Positions 25,377-33,995 of a stretch of DNA of 64,000 nt are shown here, one piece after another; positions within the stretch are counted from its first letter, which is position 1, and each line of letters begins with the position of its first letter. The translations under genes were made by a program, and so were the position numbers. The stretch spans positions 186,001 through 250,000 of the forward strand of contig NZ_KB899280.1 in the NCBI RefSeq assembly GCF_000378145.1, read 5' to 3'. Source of the DNA: Saccharibacillus kuerlensis DSM 22868. Its GTDB lineage: Bacteria > Bacillota > Bacilli > Paenibacillales > Paenibacillaceae. Below the pieces are notes generated by a model. The model saw only the letters and a list, made by a program, of their open reading frames with translations. It did no database searches and was not told the origin of the DNA.

Positions 25377-26609
25377 ATGTCGGATTTTCAAACAAACCTT
25401 AACAAATATGCCGAACTCGCAGTCAAAGTCGGTGTAAACGTACAGCCTGGACAAACTCTGATGATCGATGCCAATACGGATTCTCTCGAATACGTACGGC
25501 TCGTTGTTAAGCATGCTTATGCTGCAGGAGCTAAATTGGTCAAGGTTAACTTGGCAGACGAAGCGATTACCCGTATGCGTTATGACCTTGCACCGGACGA
25601 CTCGTTCGAGATCGCGCCGAAATGGATGGCCGCTGAGCGTGAAGAACTTGCGGAGAACGGCGGCGCGATGCTGGCGATCGTATCGAGCAATCCGGACCTG
25701 CTGAACGGCGTTGATCCTTCCCGCATTTCCACGCTGCAGAAGGTTTCGGGCGAAGCGCTCAGCAAGTACCGTCAATACGTACAATCCGATAAGCTGGCTT
25801 GGTCGATTGTAGCCGTTCCTTCGCCTGCTTGGGCAGCCAAAGTATTCCCTAACCTGCCGGAAAACGAGCAAATTCCAGCAATGTGGGATGCAATCTTCAA
25901 AGCGGTTCGCGTCGATCAACCGGATCCGGTTGCCGCTTGGCAGCAGCATATCGAAACGCTGACAGCCAAGGCGACTTATTTGAACGATAAAAAATACACA
26001 GCTCTTCATTACACGGCACCGGGTACCGATCTAACCATCGAGCTGCCTAAGAGTCATCTGTGGGTAGCAGCGGACAGCGAAAGCGAGCGCGGATCGGCAT
26101 TTGTTGCCAACATGCCAACGGAAGAAGTGTTTACAGCTGCACTGAAAACAGGCGTAAGCGGCACCGTAGCGAGCACCAAGCCTCTGAGTTACGGCGGCAA
26201 CATCATCGATAACTTCACACTGACGTTTGAAAACGGACGTATTGTGGACGTGAAGGCGCAGCAGGGCGAGGAAACGCTTAAACGTCTGGTCGAGATGGAC
26301 GAAGGTTCCCACTATATTGGCGAGGTGGCGCTTGTACCGCATAAATCGCCGATTTCCGATTCGGGTATTCTTTATTACAATACGTTGTTCGACGAGAACG
26401 CCTCGAACCATTTGGCGATTGGCAGCGCCTACGCGTTCAACATTGAAGGCGGCAAGACAATGTCCCGCGAAGAGTTGGCCGCAGCCGGAATCAATCAAAG
26501 TATCGCGCATGTCGACTTTATGATCGGTTCCGCCGAGATGAACATTGACGGTATTACGGCGGACGGTACGGCCGAGCCGGTGTTCCGTAATGGCAGCTGG
26601 GCGTTCTAA
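25377..26609 (+). CDS. M29-family metalloaminopeptidase (AmpS/PepS-like)
   Basis: Cytosolic metal-dependent aminopeptidase of 410 aa, the usual family length. Ligand motifs are MPTEEVFTAAL, GEVALVPHKSPI, LFDENASNHLAIGSAY and AHVDFMIGSAEMNIDGI. The ATG at 25377 follows ACGGAGG. A monocistronic gene ending in a clear terminator at 26673-26707. Likely role in peptide turnover. Confidence 0.94.
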   Translation: MSDFQTNLNKYAELAVKVGVNVQPGQTLMIDANTDSLEYVRLVVKHAYAAGAKLVKVNLADEAITRMRYDLAPDDSFEIAPKWMAAEREELAENGGAMLAIVSSNPDLLNGVDPSRISTLQKVSGEALSKYRQYVQSDKLAWSIVAVPSPAWAAKVFPNLPENEQIPAMWDAIFKAVRVDQPDPVAAWQQHIETLTAKATYLNDKKYTALHYTAPGTDLTIELPKSHLWVAADSESERGSAFVANMPTEEVFTAALKTGVSGTVASTKPLSYGGNIIDNFTLTFENGRIVDVKAQQGEETLKRLVEMDEGSHYIGEVALVPHKSPISDSGILYYNTLFDENASNHLAIGSAYAFNIEGGKTMSREELAAAGINQSIAHVDFMIGSAEMNIDGITADGTAEPVFRNGSWAF

Positions 26610-26672
26610 ATAACGGCGCTGGATTGCGTTACGCATCGTTTTACGCATGATTCACAAATGATCAAACATAAA

Positions 26673-26707
26673 AAAGGACCTCCCTTCTCTCGAAGGCGAG
26701 GTCCTTT
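26673..26707. terminator. Bidirectional terminator
   Basis: AAAGGACCTC / GAGGTCCTTT stem with a 15-nt loop containing CCTTC/GAAGG, flanked by A and T tracts. It separates the convergent aminopeptidase and alcohol dehydrogenase genes. Confidence 0.88.
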
Positions 26708-26790
26708 CTTCATTTACAGTAGTCCTTCCAGCATTCTTTTGCAGCAGTCTTAGCTTTTGAGAATTTACTGCCTTAGCTTTAAGCTGTGAA

Positions 26791-27933
26791 TTAAGGCTTC
26801 AAGATAACCTTAATGCAGTCTTCCTTCTTGCTGTCGAAAATATCGTACGCATGCTCGGCTTCATCCAGCGGCAGCGTATGCGTGATAAGATCTGTCGCGT
26901 CCAGTTGGCCGGTCTTGATCTGATTGAACAATTCCGGCATATAGTGAATAATCGGCGCCTGTCCTGTTTTGATCGTAATATTGCGTTCAAACAGATGACC
27001 GAACGGGAAGTTGTTATAACGCAGTCCATATACGCCTGTTACCTGGATCGTACCGAATTTGCGTACAACGTTGGAAGCCATATGCATAGCGCCAAGTCCG
27101 CCGCCTTGGAGTTTAAGCTTTGTTTGCACTTTCTCCATCATCGTTTTCTCCGAATCAAGACCTACGCAGTCAATGACGACATCCGCTCCGCCTCCCGTAA
27201 TTTCCAGCAGGTGATTATCGAGATCGTCATTTTCCATAAAGTTGAACGTCTCTACTTTGTTGGTACGTTGTGCATGTTCCAGACGGTATTCGACATGGTC
27301 CACGGCAATAACACGCGAAGCACCCTTCTGCCAGGCGAATTTCTGCACCATAAGGCCAATCGGTCCGCAGCCGAGCACGATAACCGTATCGCCTTTTTTC
27401 ACACCCGCATTGTCTACGCTCCAGTAAGCCGTCGGAATAACATCGGACAGCATCAGCACCTGCTCATCCGTTACTTCAGCGTCATTGGGAATAACGAGCG
27501 GTCCAAAGTTACCGTAAGGCACACGAAGCAGCTCCGCTTGTCCGCCTGCAAATCCACCGTACGTGTGGGAATAGCCCAGCATGGCACCTGAGTCCTTGAG
27601 AGGGTTATCGTTGGCGTTGTCACATTGGCTTTCCATTTGATTTTGACAGAAGAAACATTGGCCGCACGAGACGTTAAACGGAATAATGACCCGGTCGCCT
27701 TTTTTGACATGAGTAACATCGGGACCGATTTCTTCGACAATGCCCATAGGTTCGTGGCCAATGATATAATCGTCGGTCATTCCCGGTATTTCTCCATTAA
27801 ACAAATGCAGATCGGAACCGCAAATTGAAGTGGAAGTCACGCGAATCAGAATATCGTCGCGCTTTTCCAACTTAGCTGTTTCTACTTCCTTGACCTTAAC
27901 CTTGCGCTTGCCCTGATAAGTGAGTGCTTTCAT
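26791..27933 (-). CDS. Zinc-dependent alcohol dehydrogenase (formaldehyde dehydrogenase-like)
   Basis: Medium-chain NAD-dependent dehydrogenase, 380 aa. Catalytic zinc ligands Cys38 and His60-Glu61 (GHEPMG); structural zinc Cys90, 93, 96, 104. The coenzyme motif is VLGCGPIGLMVQ. The long insertion after the structural zinc loop resembles glutathione-independent formaldehyde dehydrogenases and related FdhA-like enzymes. The substrate is uncertain. RBS AAAGGAG lies upstream. Divergent from the YteA-like gene. Confidence 0.9.
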   Translation of the reverse strand: MKALTYQGKRKVKVKEVETAKLEKRDDILIRVTSTSICGSDLHLFNGEIPGMTDDYIIGHEPMGIVEEIGPDVTHVKKGDRVIIPFNVSCGQCFFCQNQMESQCDNANDNPLKDSGAMLGYSHTYGGFAGGQAELLRVPYGNFGPLVIPNDAEVTDEQVLMLSDVIPTAYWSVDNAGVKKGDTVIVLGCGPIGLMVQKFAWQKGASRVIAVDHVEYRLEHAQRTNKVETFNFMENDDLDNHLLEITGGGADVVIDCVGLDSEKTMMEKVQTKLKLQGGGLGAMHMASNVVRKFGTIQVTGVYGLRYNNFPFGHLFERNITIKTGQAPIIHYMPELFNQIKTGQLDATDLITHTLPLDEAEHAYDIFDSKKEDCIKVILKP

Positions 27934-28174
27934 ATCGAGAATCGCTCCTTTATAGGTGGAATGGTTGCAGGTCTTTCGCTCGGCTTTCCTTTCTTCATTA
28001 ACCCCGTTTGCTATTCATGCTAACAATTTTATGGTTACTTGTTTACCGGAGCCTCTGTTTCCCTCCCTCCGATTGGTTCGCCTGCTGTTCGGGTATAAGA
28101 AGGAAAGAAGCGCGGCGGCCGGCCGATCCGGATAAGCCCGCATCAACCTGAAAATCCGAATGGAGGCATTTGTC

Positions 28175-28981
28175 ATGAAACACTTAAGCGATTCCCAAAT
28201 AGATACACTGAAAAATCTGCTGCTGGAACGAAAAAGTGAATTAGAACAACATTTCGACAATTCGGAAGATACGACAGAAGGTTTCGAGACTTCAATTCGC
28301 GTTTCCACCGGCGAATTGACGGCTGTCGACAATCATCCCGCCGACCTCGGAACTGAAGAGTTTGAGCGTGCCCGGGACATGGCGATCGACTCGGATCTTT
28401 CCGATCGGCTGGACGAAGTGAATTCGGCGCTGAAGCGGATTGAAGACGGTACTTACGGGGTCGATATCGAAACCGGCAAAGAAATCCCGTTCGAGCGTCT
28501 GGAAGCTGTTCCCTATACAGCTCATAACGTTGACACGACACCGGAAAACGACCCTCTATTGGACTATCGTCCGGTGGAAGAAGATGTGATGACCACCCCT
28601 CCATCAGGAGCCGGCGAGAATCGTCAAGAGTATGCCGGGAAATTCGACGATGCGAGCGCTTGGCAGGCTGTAGAAAGCTACGGAAATGCCGATTCGCCGG
28701 CTATGTCAACAAAACGGGATGTGGAAAGCTACAACGAACTCTCCAGTGAGAACGATCTTAATGAAGGAACGGTCGAAGGCTATGAAAAATTTACGGGCAA
28801 CGACATGACTGGCGGCAATCGCAGCGTTGAAATGACGCGTGAAGAACGCAAATACGTCGAGGCCGGTGAAGGTGACCCTGTTGCCGAGATCGATGAAGCG
28901 GCAGACGACGAAGCTGAACTGGCACGTGCTGCCGAGCAGGACGGAGTTCAGTCCGGCAAAAGAAGCAGCGACGAATCTTAA
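28175..28981 (+). CDS. YteA-family (DksA/TraR-like) protein lacking its zinc cysteines
   Basis: 268 aa from ATG 28175, 8 nt after GGAGG. The N-terminal coiled coil (LSDSQIDTLKNLLLERKSEL) and the motif EEFERARDMAIDSDLSDRL followed by ALKRIEDGTYG fit the YteA/DksA-TraR family. Where the C4 zinc finger should follow, the sequence reads YGVDIETGKEIPFERLEAVP with no cysteine, so no zinc can be bound there. The C-terminal half is acidic and low-complexity, rich in Glu, Asp, Ser. Probably sporulation- or stress-related as in Bacillus; the role is unproven. Confidence 0.82.
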   Translation: MKHLSDSQIDTLKNLLLERKSELEQHFDNSEDTTEGFETSIRVSTGELTAVDNHPADLGTEEFERARDMAIDSDLSDRLDEVNSALKRIEDGTYGVDIETGKEIPFERLEAVPYTAHNVDTTPENDPLLDYRPVEEDVMTTPPSGAGENRQEYAGKFDDASAWQAVESYGNADSPAMSTKRDVESYNELSSENDLNEGTVEGYEKFTGNDMTGGNRSVEMTREERKYVEAGEGDPVAEIDEAADDEAELARAAEQDGVQSGKRSSDES

Positions 28982-28989
28982 AGAAAAAC

Positions 28990-29032
28990 AAAAAGATCCC
29001 TACCGTATTTCTTATACGGTAGGGATCTTTTT
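28990..29032. terminator. Terminator of the YteA-like gene
   Basis: Perfect 19-bp stem AAAAAGATCCCTACCGTAT / complement with a TTCTT loop and flanking A/T tracts, 9 bp after the stop codon. Confidence 0.95.
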
Positions 29033-29034
29033 GT

Positions 29035-29104
29035 TTAGGGCGTGTATGCAAACTCATTGACTTTTCGATATGAAGTCGATTCGTAATTTGCATACACGCC
29101 CTAA
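29035..29104. mobile_element. 64-bp MITE-like element with 15-bp inverted ends and TA flanks
   Basis: GGGCGTGTATGCAAA (29038-29052) and its exact complement (29087-29101) bound a 34-bp core. TA flanks both ends, extending the repeat to TTA/TAA (18 bp). The core has a smaller dyad, GACTT-TTCGATAT-GAAGTC. It resembles a minimal non-autonomous element mobilised by an IS5/IS630-like transposase with TA duplication. There is no transposase in the window. Confidence 0.7.
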
Positions 29105-29296
29105 TGCATGAAAAAATTTACAATTTGGTAACCTGCTAACCATTTATAAGGAGATATCTAATAAAAAAAGCCCACCTTCTTCCTTATTTCGTGTAGAATA
29201 TGGAGAATGACAATTAATTTCTTCTTTTAGGAAGACACGGAGAATAAAACCGAAGCGGAACGCGCGGACATGAACAGAACCGAGGAAGGAGCGCAT

Positions 29297-29884
29297 ATGG
29301 CTCAGCATCTACAGATGCTCCTCACCCATGACTTCGATGAGTTGGATGAAGACATGCAGGAGCTGATTTATAATGAATATTACGACTTGGCGTATGGAGC
29401 CATTTTCTACATTGTACGTGATCACTCAGCTGCCGAAGACGTGATTCAAGAAGCTTTTCTCAAACTGATCGGCAGAAGACCGGAATTTGAGAGCGAATCA
29501 AAGTTTTTCGCCTGGCTGAAAGTGGTCACACGCAACAGCGCCATAAATGATTTGAGAAAAAATAAAAGACACCGTAACCATGTGGAAGCGGACAGCGTTC
29601 TTAATCATATAGAGGCCAAACAGGATATCGGATCTTCTACGGAGAAGACAGTCGAGGTACGAATGATGGAAGAAGCGATCCTGCGGCATCTTGAAGGCAT
29701 GAAGCCCGAATATCGGGCCATTATTATTTACCGCTGGAAATATGGTATGTCGTATAAGGAAATCGCCGATTCGCTGGGCACGAGCGAAGACATTATCAGG
29801 CAGAGACTGTTTAGAGCGAGGGAAAATATGCGCCAAGTGCTGCGCAAGGAATGGGAGGGCAGCGATGAAAGACGAAAAATTTGA
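29297..29884 (+). CDS. ECF-type RNA polymerase sigma factor
   Basis: 195 aa from ATG 29297, 5 nt after GGAAGGAG. Sigma region 2 (IYNEYYDLAYGAIFYIVRDH through AEDVIQEAFLKLI and FAWLKVVTRNSAINDLRKNK) and region 4 (LEGMKPEYRAIIIYRWKYGM, SYKEIADSLGTSEDIIRQRL) are both clear. It overlaps the next gene, a membrane DUF4367 protein that is its probable anti-sigma factor, by 20 bp. The regulon and inducing signal are unknown. Confidence 0.92.
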   Translation: MAQHLQMLLTHDFDELDEDMQELIYNEYYDLAYGAIFYIVRDHSAAEDVIQEAFLKLIGRRPEFESESKFFAWLKVVTRNSAINDLRKNKRHRNHVEADSVLNHIEAKQDIGSSTEKTVEVRMMEEAILRHLEGMKPEYRAIIIYRWKYGMSYKEIADSLGTSEDIIRQRLFRARENMRQVLRKEWEGSDERRKI

Positions 29885-30701
29885 CGAGCTTTTTGACGAA
29901 GCATTCGAGCGGGCGGTAAACTCCGCCTCCCCGGTCGATCCACAATCACGCCGTGCCGCTTGGCATCGTGTACAAAAACATCGTCAGCAATGTTCCGTAA
30001 GAAGACGACGCAAGCGGACCATTCGTCTAACCGGCGCGGCAGCAGGATTGATCCTTTTCGGTTCGGTTGCATTTTCGGAACCGATCAGAACCGGCGCATT
30101 GAACCCGTTTTATCAAAAATTGTATACCTGGAGCAGCGGCGACAATCTGCTCACCACAGGTGAGGATAAACCATTGGAAACGGACGGTGCATTAACTCCC
30201 CCGCCTCCGGAAAGATTCGAGAAGCCGACATCTACTGTCACCGAATTCCCCGAAGATCTGGAAGAGCCTGTCGTCATTCGATACGATAACGTCTTGTCCA
30301 CGATGGAAGAAGCGAAAGAACGACTGGAATTTCCAATGCCAGAATTTCCTAGAATTCCGCCCCGGTTCAAGTTGAAAGACGTCTATTTGAGCCTACCGGA
30401 TGACGACTCGGCTCCCAATGGTTTCACTCTGGATTATCGTTCGGACGAAGGCCGTATTCTGCATATTATCGTTATTCATATTCCTTATGGTCCGGGAACC
30501 CATGCATTTGGCGGTCCCGTAACAAAAATGAAGCTTGATAACGGACTCACCGGTTACTTTATCGATATGGAAGGTGACGACGACTACTTTAAAGTTTTCC
30601 GCGGAGATCTGGATATTTCGATTTCCGGGCCGCTTACGCAAAGTGAAATGGCGGAAGTTGCCGGGCATATTGTGGACGGCAAACCACGGGAATCGAAATA
30701 A
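29865..30701 (+). CDS. Membrane protein with C-terminal DUF4367-like domain, probable anti-sigma factor
   Basis: 278 aa from ATG 29865 (MKDEKFDELFDEAFERAVNS), 5 nt after GGGAGGG and within the sigma gene. A cytosolic, basic N-terminus of about 65 residues is followed by one membrane segment (IRLTGAAAGLILFGSVAFSE) and an exterior Pro-rich linker. The C-terminal domain (GLTGYFIDMEGDDDYFKVFR, LTQSEMAEVAGHIVDG) resembles DUF4367. There is no zinc-binding HxxxCxxC, so it is not a ZAS-type anti-sigma factor. Function is inferred from gene order. Confidence 0.75.
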   Translation: MKDEKFDELFDEAFERAVNSASPVDPQSRRAAWHRVQKHRQQCSVRRRRKRTIRLTGAAAGLILFGSVAFSEPIRTGALNPFYQKLYTWSSGDNLLTTGEDKPLETDGALTPPPPERFEKPTSTVTEFPEDLEEPVVIRYDNVLSTMEEAKERLEFPMPEFPRIPPRFKLKDVYLSLPDDDSAPNGFTLDYRSDEGRILHIIVIHIPYGPGTHAFGGPVTKMKLDNGLTGYFIDMEGDDDYFKVFRGDLDISISGPLTQSEMAEVAGHIVDGKPRESK

Positions 30702-30741
30702 GATCTGCCTTATACTCGAATGTTTCCAAGTAGACAAAGAC

Positions 30742-31296
30742 TTAATTGGCCAGTGTCGTATCGCTGAATAATGTTCTGCTTTCCCGATTTTCTGCTCCGC
30801 TTGCCCAATGTTCCGTTTTCACCCGGTAATAATAGCCTTTCGTAATGGCCTTGCTAAAGCTCACACTGCTTGTGGTCGAGACAGAGCCGTTCGTCGTCCT
30901 GGAGCTCAGATCAACCCAGCTGCTGCCTGTCCAGCGCTGTATAGTTACGGTCACGCCCATCTGACCAGCTTCAGGAGAGCCAGACGAATAAGCGGTAATG
31001 TAAATCGAAGAATTGCCCAGAGCTGCGATATTGCTGGAAATGTCTTTTAAGTATTTGTTATTGGCCAGGTCCCGAGCATAATACTGGGCAGGCGGTATAG
31101 GCGGAGGCGAAGTCAACGCTCCTGAAGCCATCGGTATTCCAACAAAAGGCGGGTCGGTAATCTGCAGAGACGGAAGTTGAGTGACTCCGTTCGCTTCGGA
31201 AGCCAGAGTACTCTTTCCGGGCGAGAATATGGAAGCTATAATAATTGTCGCTGCGGGAATTGCGAACCATTTAAAAAACAAATTATTTTCACTCAT
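30742..31296 (-). CDS. Secreted protein, DUF6147-like
   Basis: 184 aa from the ATG at 31296, the second of two ATGs after AAAGGGG. The N-terminus has a hydrophobic segment (WFAIPAATIIIASIF) ending near STLASEA, consistent with a signal peptide. The mature part has ISSNIAALGNSSIYITAYSS, VTIQRWTGSSWVDLSSRT and ITKGYYYRVKTEHWASGAEN, a beta-sandwich-like pattern I associate with DUF6147 proteins. Function is unknown. Convergent with the DUF4367 gene. Confidence 0.65.
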   Translation of the reverse strand: MSENNLFFKWFAIPAATIIIASIFSPGKSTLASEANGVTQLPSLQITDPPFVGIPMASGALTSPPPIPPAQYYARDLANNKYLKDISSNIAALGNSSIYITAYSSGSPEAGQMGVTVTIQRWTGSSWVDLSSRTTNGSVSTTSSVSFSKAITKGYYYRVKTEHWASGAENRESRTLFSDTTLAN

Positions 31297-31343
31297 GCTC
31301 ATTCCCCTTTGATTATGTATATGAATCGCACAGCTATATAACG

Positions 31344-31370
31344 AAACAGGAACCAAAAAGGTTCCTGTTT
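31344..31370 (-). terminator. Hairpin after ydbT
   Basis: AAACAGGAACC / GGTTCCTGTTT stem with an AAAAA loop. On the reverse strand it is followed by a short CGTTATATAG rather than a long T run, so termination may be partial. Confidence 0.65.
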
Positions 31371-31388
31371 TCTCCATTTTTTATGAAC

Positions 31389-33011
31389 TTATTTTAATTT
31401 TGCAGTATCTTCATCTTTTCTTTCACGGCGATACCACTCATAAATTCGTTCAACATCGCTTTTTTGCAGTCGAGATATGCGAATCAAAGAACCACCGGAT
31501 CCACCCATCAAGTGAGCTCTGAGATTCAGCATTTCGCCCTCTCGCTGCCATCGGCTTCCCCCTGCTTGTAGAGCCACAATATGCCGCTTTAATGTGCAGT
31601 GCGTTTGCTTGGCGATTCCGCGGTTAACAATCGTAAGCCGATCGTTCTCCAAGGCCGCTCCGCTCGTTCGAAAACTCCAGTAATCCAGTCCAACAGTAAT
31701 CGGAATAAGAAGCAATGACCACAAACCCGTCTGCGGAAAGAAATAGATCAGTACCGCTGCCAAGATGATCGTCAGAATCAGGCTGACTCTAACATATGCA
31801 AACAGCGCGCGTCGAGGAGGTCGGAATTCCACACCGGTAAAAACGAACTGAGGTATTGTGTGTTCCAACAGGTTGGGAATCTCGGAACGCGGAATAAAAG
31901 GATGCAGCGCCGGTGTTTCTTTTTCCGACGACGACGAAACAACGTTAACTTCAACATGCGCGTAACCCAGCGCCTGCCGAAGCCAGCCTTCCCGAATCGT
32001 AACTGCCTGTACACGTGCCGGATTGAACAGGAACTGCTTCCGTTCGAGCAGTCCATAACGGATCGAAAGCCTCTCCCCTTCACGATACAGTGAGAAGCCG
32101 GCAAATTTGATGATAAACAGCACAAGCGACAACAGCCATGCGGCCAGCAGGGCGACTGCCCCAATCAGCAGAAGCGCTTTGATGCCCGTTAAATAAACCT
32201 GAGCGTTCGTTACGAGACGATTCATCCACGCATCGGGAAGCAGATCGTCTGCAAAAGAGAAGATCCCTGCAACAAAAGCCGCGGCAAGACCGAAATTCAA
32301 TTCGGTCAATGCTGCCAGCAGCAGACGACCAGGTCCGAGCCGATAGAGAAGCTCTGGCTCCCTTATTGGCGGCCGCTCGGCTGCAGCTGAAGCTTGCGCT
32401 GCGGTTCCGCCCTCCGCAGGAAGTGCCTGCTTCGCTGAAGCATGCGGTTCAGCGGGGCCAACCGACTCGCCAGATTGCAGCTTTTCTCCGGCAGAATATT
32501 CCGAAGGCACTGTGGACAGCTGCTGTGCAGCGCCCGTCTCTCCTACTTCTGGTCCCCGCGCCGAACGCTCGTTCAACAGACGCTGCAGGCGCTCTGCTTC
32601 GCGGCTTGCCAGTACAGGAAGGACAGCGTCTCCTTCACCTGAGCCGCCCGGCGTCTCGATCTTGATCTGTACGACGCCAAGCAGGCGCTGAATCAGCGGC
32701 TGTTCTTGACTGACAGAATGGATACGAGAATAATAGATGATCTTTTCCTTACGCTGGATCAGTCCGCGGCGAATCGTAATTCTGTCACTTTCTTCTTCAT
32801 AAGTGAAGCGCCGCCAACCCACAATTTCCGCTGCGCCCGACAGCAGAATCAGAAACAAAGCTCCTCCCAGTATCCAATAAATTGTGGGAGGAAATTCTCC
32901 TTTGGCAATGATCTGTACGCCGAATAGAATAATAAGCGGAATGAAGGTTCGTACCATCTTGAGCATCGAAAAAACGATATACAGCGGTGACATTCTCTTA
33001 GGTCCGTTCAT
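31389..33011 (-). CDS. ydbT: YdbT-like membrane protein with repeated bacterial PH domains
   Basis: 540 aa. Several paired membrane segments alternate with bPH2 (PF03703) domains. The first carries RFTYEEESDRITIRRGLIQR and IIYYSRIHSVSQEQPLIQRL; the second GERLSIRYGLLERKQFLFNP; the third ALENDRLTIVNRGIAKQTHC. An unconserved Ala/Glu/Ser-rich insert (about residues 150-215) separates repeats one and two. It overlaps ydbS by 4 bp. In B. subtilis ydbST contributes to resistance to an Amyloliquefaciens-type bacteriocin; the role here is inferred. Confidence 0.85.
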   Translation of the reverse strand: MNGPKRMSPLYIVFSMLKMVRTFIPLIILFGVQIIAKGEFPPTIYWILGGALFLILLSGAAEIVGWRRFTYEEESDRITIRRGLIQRKEKIIYYSRIHSVSQEQPLIQRLLGVVQIKIETPGGSGEGDAVLPVLASREAERLQRLLNERSARGPEVGETGAAQQLSTVPSEYSAGEKLQSGESVGPAEPHASAKQALPAEGGTAAQASAAAERPPIREPELLYRLGPGRLLLAALTELNFGLAAAFVAGIFSFADDLLPDAWMNRLVTNAQVYLTGIKALLLIGAVALLAAWLLSLVLFIIKFAGFSLYREGERLSIRYGLLERKQFLFNPARVQAVTIREGWLRQALGYAHVEVNVVSSSSEKETPALHPFIPRSEIPNLLEHTIPQFVFTGVEFRPPRRALFAYVRVSLILTIILAAVLIYFFPQTGLWSLLLIPITVGLDYWSFRTSGAALENDRLTIVNRGIAKQTHCTLKRHIVALQAGGSRWQREGEMLNLRAHLMGGSGGSLIRISRLQKSDVERIYEWYRRERKDEDTAKLK

Positions 33012-33517
33012 TCTTCCGTCCTCCGTGCCAGTTCTCCGATTGTTTGCTTAAGACTTTCCGCTTCTTCTGTTTTAAGTCCAGCAATTCTGTGAGTGGTCGC
33101 AGCTGTTACGATCTTTAGTTCGGCCAGCTTGTATTTTCGCAGAATAGGTCCGCTTTCCAGTTCTACATGCTGAACCTTGGTCATTGGGATCAAGGTTTCC
33201 GTAATGAAGAACAATCCTTTGCGAATCTCCACTTCCTCTTCAAAGACAGCAAAGCCAAAGCGATTATACAGGATAACCGGAATGCGAAATACAGCAAATA
33301 CGAACAACAATGCAAAACCGATCGTAACAAGGGATCCCGCCCACAACGGAAGCCAATTCCAATCTCGCATGGCGGCAAATACGGTCAGCGCAGCCGATAT
33401 TAGCAGTGGAATTGCGTAGAAATAGGCGCTCCCGAGACGAGATGCTGCGATCCAGTCAGGATGCAGCCGTCTGAATCGGTCTTCCTTCCTTGATTCGTTC
33501 GTTTCGGTAAATTCCAT
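33008..33517 (-). CDS. ydbS: YdbS-like PH-domain membrane protein
   Basis: 169 aa: two membrane segments (YFYAIPLLISAALTVFAAM and WAGSLVTIGFALLFVFAVFR) and one bPH2 domain (EEEVEIRKGLFFITETLIPM, KVQHVELESGPILRKYKL). First gene of the ydbST pair. The ATG at 33517 follows GGAGGGGAAAATA. Confidence 0.86.
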   Translation of the reverse strand: MEFTETNESRKEDRFRRLHPDWIAASRLGSAYFYAIPLLISAALTVFAAMRDWNWLPLWAGSLVTIGFALLFVFAVFRIPVILYNRFGFAVFEEEVEIRKGLFFITETLIPMTKVQHVELESGPILRKYKLAELKIVTAATTHRIAGLKTEEAESLKQTIGELARRTEE

Positions 33518-33650
33518 ATTTTCCCCTCCATGATTTCAAGCGTATCGATATTTGGATTCGAAGTCAATGAGCAGGCTGTCTTCGAAAATCCGCCTTGTTT
33601 GTTCTGTTCAATACGCAGATGGGATCGATCGGTTCCTCTGTAGGACGAAT

Positions 33651-33913
33651 AAAAGACCGCCGGAATCTATCCGGCGGTCTCAGGCTGTCGAGAAAGTCCT
33701 ATTCGTTCGAAAAGCTCCAAAGCTACGGGAGAAATTCGTTCCGGTCGCGTGTTGAAATCGAGAAAAGAGATCAAATTTTATGGGATTTTCTCGATTTCAA
33801 AGGCGAACACTATCGTTCCTTCTCTGAATTCCTCCCTCCGCTCCTTCGCTTTTCTTTGAGGCGGACTTTCTCGACACGAAGAGGCCGCCGGAATCTATCC
33901 GGCGGCCTCTTCG
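33651..33913. mobile_element. Nested palindromic element (MITE-like), no coding
   Basis: Outer hairpins A (33654-33680) and B (33877-33913) share the core GCCGGAATCTATCCGGC. Inside them GTCGAGAAAGTCC (33687-33699) pairs with its exact complement at 33863-33875, and GAAATCGAGAAAA (33754-33766) pairs with 33786-33798. The whole 263 bp can fold on itself. Hairpin A also gives TTTTATT on the reverse strand and may terminate the CNNM/CBS gene. Forward frames across it are not credible coding. The remaining 33518-33650 and 33914-33995 hold no gene. Confidence 0.65.
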
Positions 33914-33995
33914 TTCAATGGACTGAAGGAGAAGAATACTCCGCCTACTGCCCGTTATTTATTCGGTTCAAGCTGCGCTGCTGAAATTCTCCGGC

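Noticed and set aside
33552-33984. Two overlapping forward frames of 67 and 129 codons
   Set aside because: They lie almost wholly in the palindromic element, contain mirrored RRNLSGGL segments from its hairpins, and have no ribosome site.
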